Source: E44-bin32 sp034430595 (GTDB lineage Bacteria; Chloroflexota; Anaerolineae; Anaerolineales; E44-bin32). Taken from it: DNA of 64,000 bases. Below, piece after piece: positions 26,637-35,705 of this stretch. The stretch's first letter is position 1. Every line of letters starts with the position of its first letter. Location of the stretch: the NCBI GenBank assembly GCA_034430595.1, contig DAOUEL010000011.1, positions 62,001 to 126,000 of the forward strand, written 5' to 3'. The notes under the pieces were generated by a model, which was given only the letters and a program-made list of their open reading frames with translations, was not told the DNA's origin and searched no databases. The position numbers were made by a program, and so were the translations under genes.

Positions 26637-27413
26637 ATGGAAATGCGGGATACCATGCTAGAGCAGCTCCATCGTCGATACCTCGAGCAGGCGGTTTGGA
26701 CTGCGGCTTCCAGGAGTCGCCTGCTTGATCTCGCGAATCTGGAACCCGGCTCCAGCATATTGGAAGTTGGCTCAGGTACAGGAGTCATCTGCGCCGACAC
26801 CGCACGCGAGCACGATTATCAGCTCTTTGGGCTCGACATTAATCAAAAAGCCGTTTCATTTGCCACCCGATTCGATCCCCACTCAAATTATCTGGTCGGG
26901 GACGGATTCGATCTTCCATTTCCATCCTCCTCGTTCGATGCCGTCTTCTGCCACTTTCTGCTTTTATGGGTCGAAGTACCATCCAGGATCCTGCACGAAA
27001 TGCTTCGCATTCTCCATCCTGGGGGCCGCCTTATAACTTTTGCGGAACCCGATTACGGCGGCCGGGTTGATCACCCGCCAGAGTTGGTCGAACTCGGCCT
27101 GCTCCAAATCGAGGCACTCCAACGAGCCGGAGCTCACCCGTTCATTGGGCGGCGTTTGCGCGGGCTGCTGCATGATGCCGGTGCACGGCATATCTTCAGC
27201 GGCGTTATAGGGGCGGAGTGGCACCCATCCGACGTGGAGCATGCTTCAAGCTCAGAACGAGAGATCCTGCTGCAGGACCTGGGCGGAGACCTGCCGGATG
27301 AGCAGCTTCGTGGACTGTTCGCGGCAGGTCAAAACGCCGCTCTTGCCGGGGATTGGACGCTCTTCGTTCCGACCTTCTTTGCACTCGGCTACGCTCCCGA
27401 AAAAATCACGTGA
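26637..27413 (+). CDS. SAM-dependent methyltransferase
   Basis: 258 residues, class I Rossmann methyltransferase. Motif I is ILEVGSGTGVI near residue 41; LFGLDINQ is the acidic loop binding the ribose; and the post-I region is GDGFDLPFPSSSFDAVF. The later HPGGRLITFAEPDYGG belongs to the ubiE/type 11 group. The substrate is not evident. It is the last gene of the operon with the Cys-tailed protein and the two PqqD-radical SAM proteins, 34 bases after the pseudoenzyme. It may methylate the modified tail or a cofactor (inference). A terminator follows about 110 bases later. Confidence 0.85.
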   Translation: MEMRDTMLEQLHRRYLEQAVWTAASRSRLLDLANLEPGSSILEVGSGTGVICADTAREHDYQLFGLDINQKAVSFATRFDPHSNYLVGDGFDLPFPSSSFDAVFCHFLLLWVEVPSRILHEMLRILHPGGRLITFAEPDYGGRVDHPPELVELGLLQIEALQRAGAHPFIGRRLRGLLHDAGARHIFSGVIGAEWHPSDVEHASSSEREILLQDLGGDLPDEQLRGLFAAGQNAALAGDWTLFVPTFFALGYAPEKIT

Positions 27414-27520
27414 GGACTTTCGATCTGGCGAATGGGGATCCCACCTCAGCCAGCGAGGCACCCTGACAGATTTTCGGCCACAGCCATTATCAGCATCATG
27501 CCACCAAGTATGGATACAAA

Positions 27521-27547
27521 AACAAGGCCTGCTTTGCAGGCCTTGTT
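27521..27547. terminator. Bidirectional intrinsic terminator
   Basis: Twelve-bp arms AACAAGGCCTGC and GCAGGCCTTGTT with a TTT loop lie between the methyltransferase and convergent fhs. A further A run precedes the stem. Confidence 0.88.
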
Positions 27548-27572
27548 TCCTCGTTCTGTTTACTAGTATTCG

Positions 27573-29357
27573 CTAGAACAACCCGACGATCTTTCCGTCT
27601 TCGAGATCGATGTCGATATCCATGTAGGCAGGGCGCGTCGCCAGGCCGGGCATCGTGCTCATCGCACCCACCAGCGGATAGATGAAGCCGGCGCCAACGC
27701 TGGCCCGCACCTCGCGGATGGGAACGGTAAAGCCCTTCGGCACACCCTTCAGCGCCGGGTCGTGGCTCAGGCTGAGGTGAGTCTTGGCCATGCAGATCGG
27801 TAGACCACCGAAACCGGCCTCTTCATACTTGGCAATTTGCTCTTCTGCCGGCGGCTCGAACTTCACTCCATCGGCGCCGTAGAACTCGGTCGCGATGTAT
27901 TCGATCTTCTTCTTGATCGACCAATCCAATGGATAGAGGAATTTGAAGTCGCTCGGCTGCTCACAGGCTTCGACGACGGCTTCAGCTAATTTAGCTGCGC
28001 CGGCTCCGCCGTCGGCCCAATGGGTGCTCTTTACCGCGGCAAAGGCGCCTTCGCCTTCGGCATACTCCCGCACCATCTCCATCTCGGCGTCGGTGTCATC
28101 CGTGAAGCCATTGACGCATACGACGACCGGGATGCCGTACCGGCGGGCGTTCTTGATGTGTACACCCAGATTCCCCAGGCCTGCTTTCAGCAAGTCGAGG
28201 TTTTCCTCCGTGTACGCCTTGTCGAGCGGGGCGCCAGGAGAAACCTTCGGGCCACCACCATGCATTTTCAACGCCCGGACGGTGGCGACGAGCACAACCG
28301 CGTTCGGGATCAAGCCTGAGTAGCGGCACTTGATATCGAAGAACTTTTCCATCCCGATATCCGCGCCGAATCCGCTTTCGGTGACAACGTAATCACCAAG
28401 CTTGAGCGCGATCTGGTCGGCGATGATCGAAGAGTTGCCGTGGGCGATGTTGGCGAACGGTCCGCAGTGCACGAAGGCAGGCTGGCCTTCCAGCGTCTGC
28501 ATCAGGTTCGGCATCAGCGCGTCCTTGAGCAGGACGGTGGCCGCACCGGCGACGCCGAGCTGCTCGAGTGAGACCGGGTTGCCCTTCTTATCGAGGCCGA
28601 CCACTGCCCGCCCAACGCGCTCACGCAGGTCCTTCAGACTTGTTGCCAGCGCCAGGATCGCCATGAACTCGGAGGCGACCGTAATATCGAAGCCGGTGCC
28701 TCGCGGGAAGACCGGGCTGGGCGAACCATCCGCCAGTTTGTCATCATTGAAGCCGATTTTAATCTTACGCAGGCTGCGGTCACATAAGTCAACGACCCGG
28801 TTCCAGGTGATGGTGTCGGGGTCCACGTCGATGCGTGTAACGCCGCGTCGTTCAAGGGCCTCATCGCTCTGGCGGCTCTCATGATACATGCGTGTATCGA
28901 GCGCAGCCGCGACAAGGTTGTGGGCAATACTGATGGCATGAATATCCCCGGTCAGATGCAGGTTGAAATCTTCCATTGGGATGATCTGGCTGTAGCCGCC
29001 GCCTGCCGCCCCTCCCTTGATGTTGAAGGTCGGACCCATGCTCGGCTGGCGAATGCAGGCAATTACGTTCTTGCCCAGCACCGTTCCCATCGCCTGCGTC
29101 AAGCCGAGGGTTGAAGTGGTTTTCCCCTCCCCAAGCGGTGTAGGCGTGATCGCCGTCACGTCAATATATTTCCCCTGCGGACGATCGCTGACTTTCTTGA
29201 GCACATCCAGATGGACCTTGGCCTTGAACTTGCCGTACAAATCCAGGTCGTCCATTCCCAAGCCTAACTTCTCGGCGATCTCGAGAATCGGCCTTAAGTC
29301 TGCCTCCTGCGCGATCTCGATGTCTGAGGGCACAGGTCGCTTCGGTTTCAGTACCAT
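27573..29357 (-). CDS. fhs: Formate--tetrahydrofolate ligase
   Basis: 594 residues, somewhat longer than the usual 555-560. The P-loop TPLGEGKTT near residue 72 and the family signature GGAAGGGYSQIIPM near residue 115 are intact. The enzyme makes 10-formyl-THF from formate, THF and ATP. It is the entry step of the methyl branch of the Wood-Ljungdahl pathway, or runs in reverse for ATP in syntrophs. SD AGGAGG lies 11 bases upstream. It is the only one-carbon gene in the window, so direction of use is not shown. The Hdr-Mvh hydrogenase genes nearby fit an H2/CO2 or formate lifestyle (inference). Confidence 0.97.
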   Translation of the reverse strand: MVLKPKRPVPSDIEIAQEADLRPILEIAEKLGLGMDDLDLYGKFKAKVHLDVLKKVSDRPQGKYIDVTAITPTPLGEGKTTSTLGLTQAMGTVLGKNVIACIRQPSMGPTFNIKGGAAGGGYSQIIPMEDFNLHLTGDIHAISIAHNLVAAALDTRMYHESRQSDEALERRGVTRIDVDPDTITWNRVVDLCDRSLRKIKIGFNDDKLADGSPSPVFPRGTGFDITVASEFMAILALATSLKDLRERVGRAVVGLDKKGNPVSLEQLGVAGAATVLLKDALMPNLMQTLEGQPAFVHCGPFANIAHGNSSIIADQIALKLGDYVVTESGFGADIGMEKFFDIKCRYSGLIPNAVVLVATVRALKMHGGGPKVSPGAPLDKAYTEENLDLLKAGLGNLGVHIKNARRYGIPVVVCVNGFTDDTDAEMEMVREYAEGEGAFAAVKSTHWADGGAGAAKLAEAVVEACEQPSDFKFLYPLDWSIKKKIEYIATEFYGADGVKFEPPAEEQIAKYEEAGFGGLPICMAKTHLSLSHDPALKGVPKGFTVPIREVRASVGAGFIYPLVGAMSTMPGLATRPAYMDIDIDLEDGKIVGLF

Positions 29358-29541
29358 GATGCAGTTCCTCCTGTAGGGAAATGAAGAAGCTCTGGCTTAT
29401 GTGAGTGCACAAACCTCATCCAGTTTGCACCAACAACGATGGTTTGGGCAAGCGACATCCTTCACTATCTCATACGCAATCCATTACTTTGAAGGTGGAA
29501 TTAGGCTCCTTGATTCAGGAAAGATGTGACTTCCCAACTAT

Positions 29542-29569
29542 TTGTGAAATAATGTACTCATAGTATAGA
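29542..29569 (+). promoter_or_regulatory. Putative sigma70-type promoter
   Basis: TTGTGA at 29542-29547 and TATAGA at 29564-29569 have a 16-base spacer, about 50 bases before the histidine kinase start. The site was found by eye. The rest of the 263-base divergent gap holds no recognised element. Confidence 0.35.
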
Positions 29570-29620
29570 TGACAGGCAAGTAACCAACACGATATCAAGC
29601 ATAAGTTCGGTCGAGGCCTT

Positions 29621-31732
29621 GTGGACAAGACCAAGTGGCGCCTGAGCTTCACTGCTCGAGTGACCATAGCCTACCTTGTTGCGATACTGGCAACGACACT
29701 GGCTGCTGGGGTACCGGCCTACAGTATTGTAAGCATCCGGCTCAATCAGCAAGCTTCCGAACAGCTGGCATCCGGGGAACGCGTCGCCAACGCTCTCCTC
29801 CAATCGGCAGCAGAAAGTCAGTCTTTCCTGGCACGACTTATCAGCCAACGCCCCACGCTTCTGCGAATGCTGAGCGAGGGCGATCAACCAGGGCTGGACG
29901 CCTACCTGCGCATTCTGCTTGATAATTCGGAACTGGACCAGCTGGCCGTGCTGTATCCAACGGGCGATTTTTTCGCAGGTAGTCCCCGGCCCGGCAAACC
30001 TCTGACTGAACCTTCATCGAATGAGCCGCGCGTTCTTGCACCGACCGACGACGGTGAATTGCCACTACTGGTGGTTTTTCAACCAGTCGACGACGCTGAG
30101 AGTGGGGAAACGTTGGGTTTTGTATACACTGGGCGTGCGCTCGACTCGGAATTCTGCCACGAACTTACCGAAATTAGTGGGTTTGAGGGCAGCATCCTAT
30201 GGCAAAGTAGACGTATCGCATCCAGCCTCAGTGCCTCTACTTTCGTAATTTCAGAAATTGCATCTGAAGATCCTGCTTCAAGAAATACAAACTACTCAAC
30301 CCCGATCCAAATCGGCGACCAGAGATATCTTGCGGGCTACATCAGCATTCCCTTTGCCGCAGATCAAGATCTGAAGCTGGAGATCGCACTTCCTGTAGAC
30401 GATCTGCTGCGAACCCAGAAGCAAGCGTTGTTAATGCTGATTTTCAGCACTGCCATCGTAGCGCTCATCACCAGCATATTCGCGATCCGTTATGCCCGGC
30501 AGATCACTTCCCCGCTTAAAGCCTTGACACTGGCAGCAGAGAAAATTGGACATGGTGATTTGTCCACGCCAGTCCCAGTGCCTGCAGCAGATGATGAGAT
30601 TTCAACCCTCGCCCTGGCACTTGAAGAAAGCCGCTTGAAAACGCATAACGTGATGGAAGAACTCTCTCAGGCAATCGCCTGGTCCCAGACGCTGATCCAA
30701 TCGATCAGCGAAGGGATCGTTACGGTCAACCTGGAAGGCGTGATTACATCATTTAACCAGGGAGCAGAGAGGATTCTCGGATATGGGCAAGAGCAGGTCG
30801 TGAATCGACCGCTGACTGAGATTCTCAAGATTCAGGGTGATGGAGAAGTAGATGAATTGCTTTCAATCACTGCGGGGGTTCAACAGTTTACGGTAACTAC
30901 AGGAAGCGGTAATTCGACAACGCTTAGCGTAAACAGTACCCGTTTCGCTACTCCTGACCATCAGTCAGATGAGATCGCACTTGTGCTGCGTGATGTGACA
31001 GAACAAGAAGCTCTGCAAAATTTACGCAGCTACTTCCTGGCTAACATCTCGCACGAGTTTCGCACCCCTCTATCCGCTCTGAATGCTTCCGTTGAACTGA
31101 TGCTTTCGGAATCGGATGATCTCGGTACTGATGAAATCCGCAGATTGTTGAGCTCGGTTCATATGAGCGTCACTGGACTGCAAACACTAATTGATAATCT
31201 TCTCGAGAGTGCGAGCATAGAAGCCGGAAAATTCGCAATTCACCGGCAGGTAACGGATCTTGAGCAGGTTCTGCAAGATGCTGGTGGTATGCTGCAACCG
31301 CTTCTCGATCGCAGGGGTCAGCGAATTGAGATCCTGATGCAAAAAGATTCCGGCTGGATCTTCGCTGACCCGACGCGCATCACGCAGGTTCTGGTGAACT
31401 TGATCTCAAATGCTAGCAAGTATGGGCCTATCGATGAACCAATCGAGGTGCGAATCGAAGCGATTGGCGAGGAGCAAATTAGGATCAGCGTGGCCGATCA
31501 TGGCCCGGGACTTACCTATTCGGAGCGGTCGACAATCTTCAGGCGGTTTGTTCGCCTGCGATCCGATCAAAGCGCTCAATACGGAATGGGACTGGGTCTA
31601 TATGTAGTGAAAGCAATCGTGGAGGAACACGGTGGCGAGGTCGGCGTGGAAGACCGACCCGGCGGCGGCTCGGTCTTCTGGTTTACACTACCAGGCACAG
31701 CAGGAAATGAGTATGAAAGCCCTCGTCGTTGA
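29621..31732 (+). CDS. Membrane sensor histidine kinase (HAMP-PAS)
   Basis: 703 residues from GTG 29621. Membrane helices at about residues 10-33 and 268-290 enclose a ~230-residue extracytoplasmic sensor region of unrecognised type (possibly Cache-like). HAMP, then PAS (about 350-460), HisKA with phospho-acceptor His478 in SHEFRTP, and HATPase_c (NLISNASKYG, DHGPGL, GMGLGLYVVK) follow. It overlaps the response-regulator gene downstream by 20 bases, so the two form a cognate pair. The signal is unknown. Confidence 0.93.
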   Translation: MDKTKWRLSFTARVTIAYLVAILATTLAAGVPAYSIVSIRLNQQASEQLASGERVANALLQSAAESQSFLARLISQRPTLLRMLSEGDQPGLDAYLRILLDNSELDQLAVLYPTGDFFAGSPRPGKPLTEPSSNEPRVLAPTDDGELPLLVVFQPVDDAESGETLGFVYTGRALDSEFCHELTEISGFEGSILWQSRRIASSLSASTFVISEIASEDPASRNTNYSTPIQIGDQRYLAGYISIPFAADQDLKLEIALPVDDLLRTQKQALLMLIFSTAIVALITSIFAIRYARQITSPLKALTLAAEKIGHGDLSTPVPVPAADDEISTLALALEESRLKTHNVMEELSQAIAWSQTLIQSISEGIVTVNLEGVITSFNQGAERILGYGQEQVVNRPLTEILKIQGDGEVDELLSITAGVQQFTVTTGSGNSTTLSVNSTRFATPDHQSDEIALVLRDVTEQEALQNLRSYFLANISHEFRTPLSALNASVELMLSESDDLGTDEIRRLLSSVHMSVTGLQTLIDNLLESASIEAGKFAIHRQVTDLEQVLQDAGGMLQPLLDRRGQRIEILMQKDSGWIFADPTRITQVLVNLISNASKYGPIDEPIEVRIEAIGEEQIRISVADHGPGLTYSERSTIFRRFVRLRSDQSAQYGMGLGLYVVKAIVEEHGGEVGVEDRPGGGSVFWFTLPGTAGNEYESPRR

Positions 31733-32387
31733 TGATGATCTTGCGTTAGCAGACGTACTCGCCTTCACCCTTCGTAGGGCTGGCTATGAGGTATTGCTTG
31801 CCCACGACGGGGTGGCAGCTCTAGATATTTTTAAGTCCGAAGAGCCAGAAATTTTAATTCTGGACATCAACCTGCCAAAACTCACCGGGCTGCAGGTATG
31901 CCAGAGAATTCGTGCTCAGAGCGACACTCCCATTATCTTCCTCTCGGTCCTTGGCAGCGAGGACGATGTAGTGCAGGGTTTGAAACTGGGTGGGGATGAT
32001 TACATCGTAAAACCATTCAGCCCTCGCCAACTAGTCGCCCGAATCGAGGCTGTCTTGCGCCGTGCGGTAAATCATGTGCCACTTCCCGGTCTGTTAAGAT
32101 CCGGCGATATCGAACTTGATCCGGCCCGTAATCTTCTGACCCTTTCAGACTCGGATCCTATTCGATTAACCCGTTTGGAATGCAAATTGATGGAAGTACT
32201 GTTGATCAATCGCGGCCAGGTCCTACCATTCGATACACTGATCGATACGGTCTGGGGCCGATCGGCCGGTGACCGGACGGCACTTAAGCAGTTGGTGTAC
32301 CGTCTGCGGCAAAAAATCGAGCTGGATCCCTCAAACCCCACGCTCCTTCAAAGTATCACCTCCATCGGCTACACGTTGACCCTCTAA
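31713..32387 (+). CDS. OmpR-family response regulator
   Basis: 224 residues from ATG 31713, which has AGGAA 6 bases upstream; ATG 31707 is an alternative. The receiver has the acidic cluster VDDD, phospho-acceptor Asp51 in LILDINLP, and Lys in VKPFSPRQL. The C-terminal winged helix ends with SIGYTL. It overlaps the histidine kinase gene and is probably its partner. No target site was identified. Confidence 0.93.
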   Translation: MKALVVDDDLALADVLAFTLRRAGYEVLLAHDGVAALDIFKSEEPEILILDINLPKLTGLQVCQRIRAQSDTPIIFLSVLGSEDDVVQGLKLGGDDYIVKPFSPRQLVARIEAVLRRAVNHVPLPGLLRSGDIELDPARNLLTLSDSDPIRLTRLECKLMEVLLINRGQVLPFDTLIDTVWGRSAGDRTALKQLVYRLRQKIELDPSNPTLLQSITSIGYTLTL

Positions 32388-32572
32388 CGTTTGCTCACCA
32401 CGTAAAAGTCACTCCCTCCACGATCTCATCCCTGAGATTGTTACTGGTTTGTGACCTGCCTATTACCCACGCTGTTACCTCGCCTGATTACATTTCAATT
32501 GACCGATAAAGCTGGTTTACCCCTCTACCACAGGACCGGCTGAGATATCAGGCTTGAGGAAAGGAGAACCCG

Positions 32573-33136
32573 ATGGCAACACTGATGGATTACGTTAGAA
32601 AGCTGCGCAGCCCGGATAACAAGGTCGTCTTGCAGGCAATCGAGGAATTGCGCGCTCGAGGCTGGCTGGAGGATGGTTCTCTGATAGGTTTGCCCTTCTG
32701 CCATGCCCAACTCCAGGGTGCGGATCTTTTTAAAGCTGATTTGTCCAACGTGGATCTGCACCAGGCGCATATGGAGCACGTGGATTTGAGCATGGCTGTT
32801 CTGCGAGGGACTCGACTAACGAGAACCGATTTGCAGTATGCAAATTTCAATCGTGCCATCATGGATGGTACGGATCTTTTCAAAGCGAATTTAAGCGGGG
32901 CAACTAACCTGATTCCAGCTCAGCTCGCGACGGCAAAAAGGCTCTGGGGTGCGATCTTGCCCGGGGGTGAGACCTATGATGGCAGGTACAACCTCGCTGG
33001 TGATCTAGAATTCGCTCGCTGGGGATGTATCGATACTAACGATATGGCAGCGATGGCAGAATTTTTCGGGGTTGGATTGGAAGATTATCTCTTCGGCCAG
33101 AAAGAAGCCGGCGCCCTGATGATGGATGAGGTTTAG
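32573..33136 (+). CDS. Pentapeptide-repeat protein
   Basis: 187 residues. Residues ~40-115 are pentapeptide repeats of the A(D/N)LxX type (LQGADLFKADLSNVDLHQA and similar), expected to form a right-handed quadrilateral beta helix. A helical N-terminus precedes them, and a C-terminal region without repeats follows. AGGAAAGGAG lies upstream. The repeats serve as protein-binding surfaces or DNA mimics; the partner is unknown. It lies just before the first signalling cassette of the redox region. Confidence 0.85.
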   Translation: MATLMDYVRKLRSPDNKVVLQAIEELRARGWLEDGSLIGLPFCHAQLQGADLFKADLSNVDLHQAHMEHVDLSMAVLRGTRLTRTDLQYANFNRAIMDGTDLFKANLSGATNLIPAQLATAKRLWGAILPGGETYDGRYNLAGDLEFARWGCIDTNDMAAMAEFFGVGLEDYLFGQKEAGALMMDEV

Positions 33137-33209
33137 CCGAAGCCTCTTAGCTCGCGAACTTCAAAATTCGTCGGCCGAGAGAAATAAAATCGAGAAATGG
33201 AGTTGTGAC

Positions 33210-33614
33210 ATGGCGACTATATTGATTATTGATGACGATCTCGACATCCTGACCGTACTTCGAATGACCCTCGAACATGCAGGTTATGCGGTGATGGAAG
33301 CCCGGAATGGAACTGAAGGAATTGCGGCCCTTCGGCAGCATCAGCCTGATCTCATCATTCTAGATGTGATGATGGACACACCGACGGAAGGATTTGAACT
33401 GGCGAAGTCACTTCATAGCCAGGATCCAAGCTCGGAATTCGCGGCTTATCGCGATACGCCGATCCTGATGTTGACCGCTGTACAGAGCAAGACTCCACTC
33501 CTCGGAGAGCCTTCGATTGACTTTCTGCCAGTCGAGCTTTTTGTCGACAAACCGATCGATCCGATCGATCTGGTGAGCAAAATTCAATGGATGCTTGCTC
33601 GGGAGAAGGCATAG
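33210..33614 (+). CDS. Single-domain response regulator (cassette 1)
   Basis: 134 residues from ATG 33210, chosen because it begins the receiver fold and has GGAG 7 bases upstream; the longer open frame overlaps the pentapeptide gene. Acidic pocket DDD at 8-10, phospho-acceptor Asp52, and Lys in VDKPIDP. There is no output domain. It resembles the receiver at 46146-46568, including an insertion before the KPI motif, and both sit beside paralogous Cache kinases. It probably acts as a phosphorelay intermediate or protein-binding switch (inference). Confidence 0.88.
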   Translation: MATILIIDDDLDILTVLRMTLEHAGYAVMEARNGTEGIAALRQHQPDLIILDVMMDTPTEGFELAKSLHSQDPSSEFAAYRDTPILMLTAVQSKTPLLGEPSIDFLPVELFVDKPIDPIDLVSKIQWMLAREKA

Positions 33615-33728
33615 GTCGGCTCAGCCGGAAGTCATGACTACGCAGGGAAGGTCCGCGATCCAACCAGTTAGGAGGCGGACCTTTACCGGCATATCCGGCG
33701 ATCAACAGAGATCCCAAGCGGGGCAAAT

Positions 33729-35702
33729 ATGCGAAAAGTGATCGGATGGCTCGGTGGGCACTTGCAGCGCTTGCAGATCGTGTCATTCTCGCTGATTGCC
33801 GCCCTGACCTTGACCCTAAACACAATCGTCGTTGCACGCATCCTGCGGGATTATTTGGCTCAGGCGGAGGACGAACGTGTCTCGCGTGATATGGATCTTG
33901 CCCGTGAGTTCTACCGGCTTAAACAGGAAGAGATTGCTGGCATCAGCCACCGGTTAAGCCTCGACTCATCGATCCTTCAATCCCTGCTGCCGGGTGCATC
34001 CGGTGATCTCACTGCAAAACGGCACATCGATGAGCAAATTACCAACAAGATTACCGTGCTCGCCCTCGGAGGCACCCATCTAATCGCCGTACTTGATAAA
34101 GACTCGGAAATCATCATAGGGCGAGTGCTCGAACCGGACGGGACTCTTTCTGAGCTCATCACGAGTGGTAGCCTGGAGCCTCTGCCAATCCTCAGGTACT
34201 CAGAACAACAAGACCTTGAAGTTGCCGCGACTGAAGTCTTTCCGGTCGCGTTGTTAGATCTGGTCGGGCTGGCAGGACAGGCAAAAATAACCTTGATCGA
34301 CACGCCTCAAGCAAATCCAAACCCGTTCGACATTCGTGAGGGAAGCGCAGGACTTGCCCTGGTCGGTATTTCCCCAATTCATGATCCCGCAGGCCAGAGG
34401 ATTGGCAGTGTACTCTCAGCATATCTTTTCAATAATGACTTCACCCTAGTGGACCGTATTCGAACAATCGCGGGTATCGATACTGTAACCATCTTCTTTG
34501 GTGACCTGCGAGTCTCGACGAATGTGCCGAACGAGCAAGGCGAGCGTGCAGTTGGAACGCGGGTTTCACAGGCAGTACGCGAACGGGTGCTCGAGCTGGG
34601 GGAAGATTACGTTGGCCGGGCATTCGTGGTCAATGAGTGGTACATCACTCGCTACGTACCTCTTACAGATCATCTGGATCAAGTTGTTGGCAGCTTATAT
34701 GTTGGAGCCCGCGTTTCAGTATTTGAAAACCTGGTGCGCACCTTTAACAGCCGCGTTACACTGACCGCTACGATCTGCATTATCCTCGCCGGATTGGTCG
34801 CAATCCCCACTGCGCGCTTCATCACCCGCCCCATCACAGAGCTGGTCCAAGCTAACCAACGGCTTGCACAGGGTGAGATGTCAGTACGCGTTGCACCCAA
34901 AGGATCTGGTGAACTCGCATTACTGGGGCGTTCATTCAACCGGATGGCAAGCAATCTCCAGGAAACCCAGGATCAGCTGCTGCACAAGGAACGATTGGCG
35001 TCAATGGGTCAACTTGCAGCCGGTGTCGCCCACGAGATTAATAATCCGCTCGGTACTATCCTGCTCTTCTCGACGGCCCTCAAAAGGGAGCTAAGCAGCG
35101 AATCCCAACTTCAGGATCTGAAGACGATCATACAGGAGGCGACCCGATGCAAGAACATCGTCTCCGATTTGCTCAACTTTGCACGCCAACAGGAGATACT
35201 GGCACAGCCAACGGATGTGCATGCCCTACTGGATGAGGTGCTTTCGAACGTCGAGGCCCAGCCCGCTTTCGAGCACATTGAAATCCAGCGCAGATACGAT
35301 TCCGACCTGCCTGTGATCGAGGCCGATCCGAATCAACTTCAGCAAGTCTTTGCGAACTTGTTGAATAACGCTGCGGAGGCGATTGAAGCTCCCGGAACAA
35401 TCACACTGCAAACGGCGCGGGTAGTTGCCGGAGGAATTGAAATCCAGATTCAAGATACAGGCTGCGGAATCAGCGAAGAACACTTGAAGCATATTTTCAC
35501 GCCATTTTTCACAACGAAACCATTCGGGAAGGGCACCGGACTCGGGCTGTCGATCGTATATGGCATCATCAAGATGCATCGCGGGCAGATCTGGGTAAAG
35601 AGCGAGGCTGGGAAGGGCACGACTTTCTTCATCACCCTGCCGATCCGGCGTGAAATGCACCCGATTCAACCAGCTAGCCAACCCGCAGAAAGCGATTCGT
35701 AA
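33729..35702 (+). CDS. Cache-domain sensor histidine kinase (cassette 1)
   Basis: 657 residues. N-terminal membrane helix (about 14-38), a large double-Cache-like periplasmic sensor, and a second helix at about 340-362. HAMP, coiled coil, HisKA with His435 in AHEINNP, and HATPase_c (NLLNNAAEAI, DTGCGI, GTGLGLSIVYG) follow. The sensor part includes YVGRAFVVNEWYITRY, almost repeated in the paralog at 42981. Such kinases often sense small organic acids. It is followed after 3 bases by a receiver-kinase hybrid. Confidence 0.93.
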   Translation: MRKVIGWLGGHLQRLQIVSFSLIAALTLTLNTIVVARILRDYLAQAEDERVSRDMDLAREFYRLKQEEIAGISHRLSLDSSILQSLLPGASGDLTAKRHIDEQITNKITVLALGGTHLIAVLDKDSEIIIGRVLEPDGTLSELITSGSLEPLPILRYSEQQDLEVAATEVFPVALLDLVGLAGQAKITLIDTPQANPNPFDIREGSAGLALVGISPIHDPAGQRIGSVLSAYLFNNDFTLVDRIRTIAGIDTVTIFFGDLRVSTNVPNEQGERAVGTRVSQAVRERVLELGEDYVGRAFVVNEWYITRYVPLTDHLDQVVGSLYVGARVSVFENLVRTFNSRVTLTATICIILAGLVAIPTARFITRPITELVQANQRLAQGEMSVRVAPKGSGELALLGRSFNRMASNLQETQDQLLHKERLASMGQLAAGVAHEINNPLGTILLFSTALKRELSSESQLQDLKTIIQEATRCKNIVSDLLNFARQQEILAQPTDVHALLDEVLSNVEAQPAFEHIEIQRRYDSDLPVIEADPNQLQQVFANLLNNAAEAIEAPGTITLQTARVVAGGIEIQIQDTGCGISEEHLKHIFTPFFTTKPFGKGTGLGLSIVYGIIKMHRGQIWVKSEAGKGTTFFITLPIRREMHPIQPASQPAESDS

Positions 35703-35705
35703 TCC

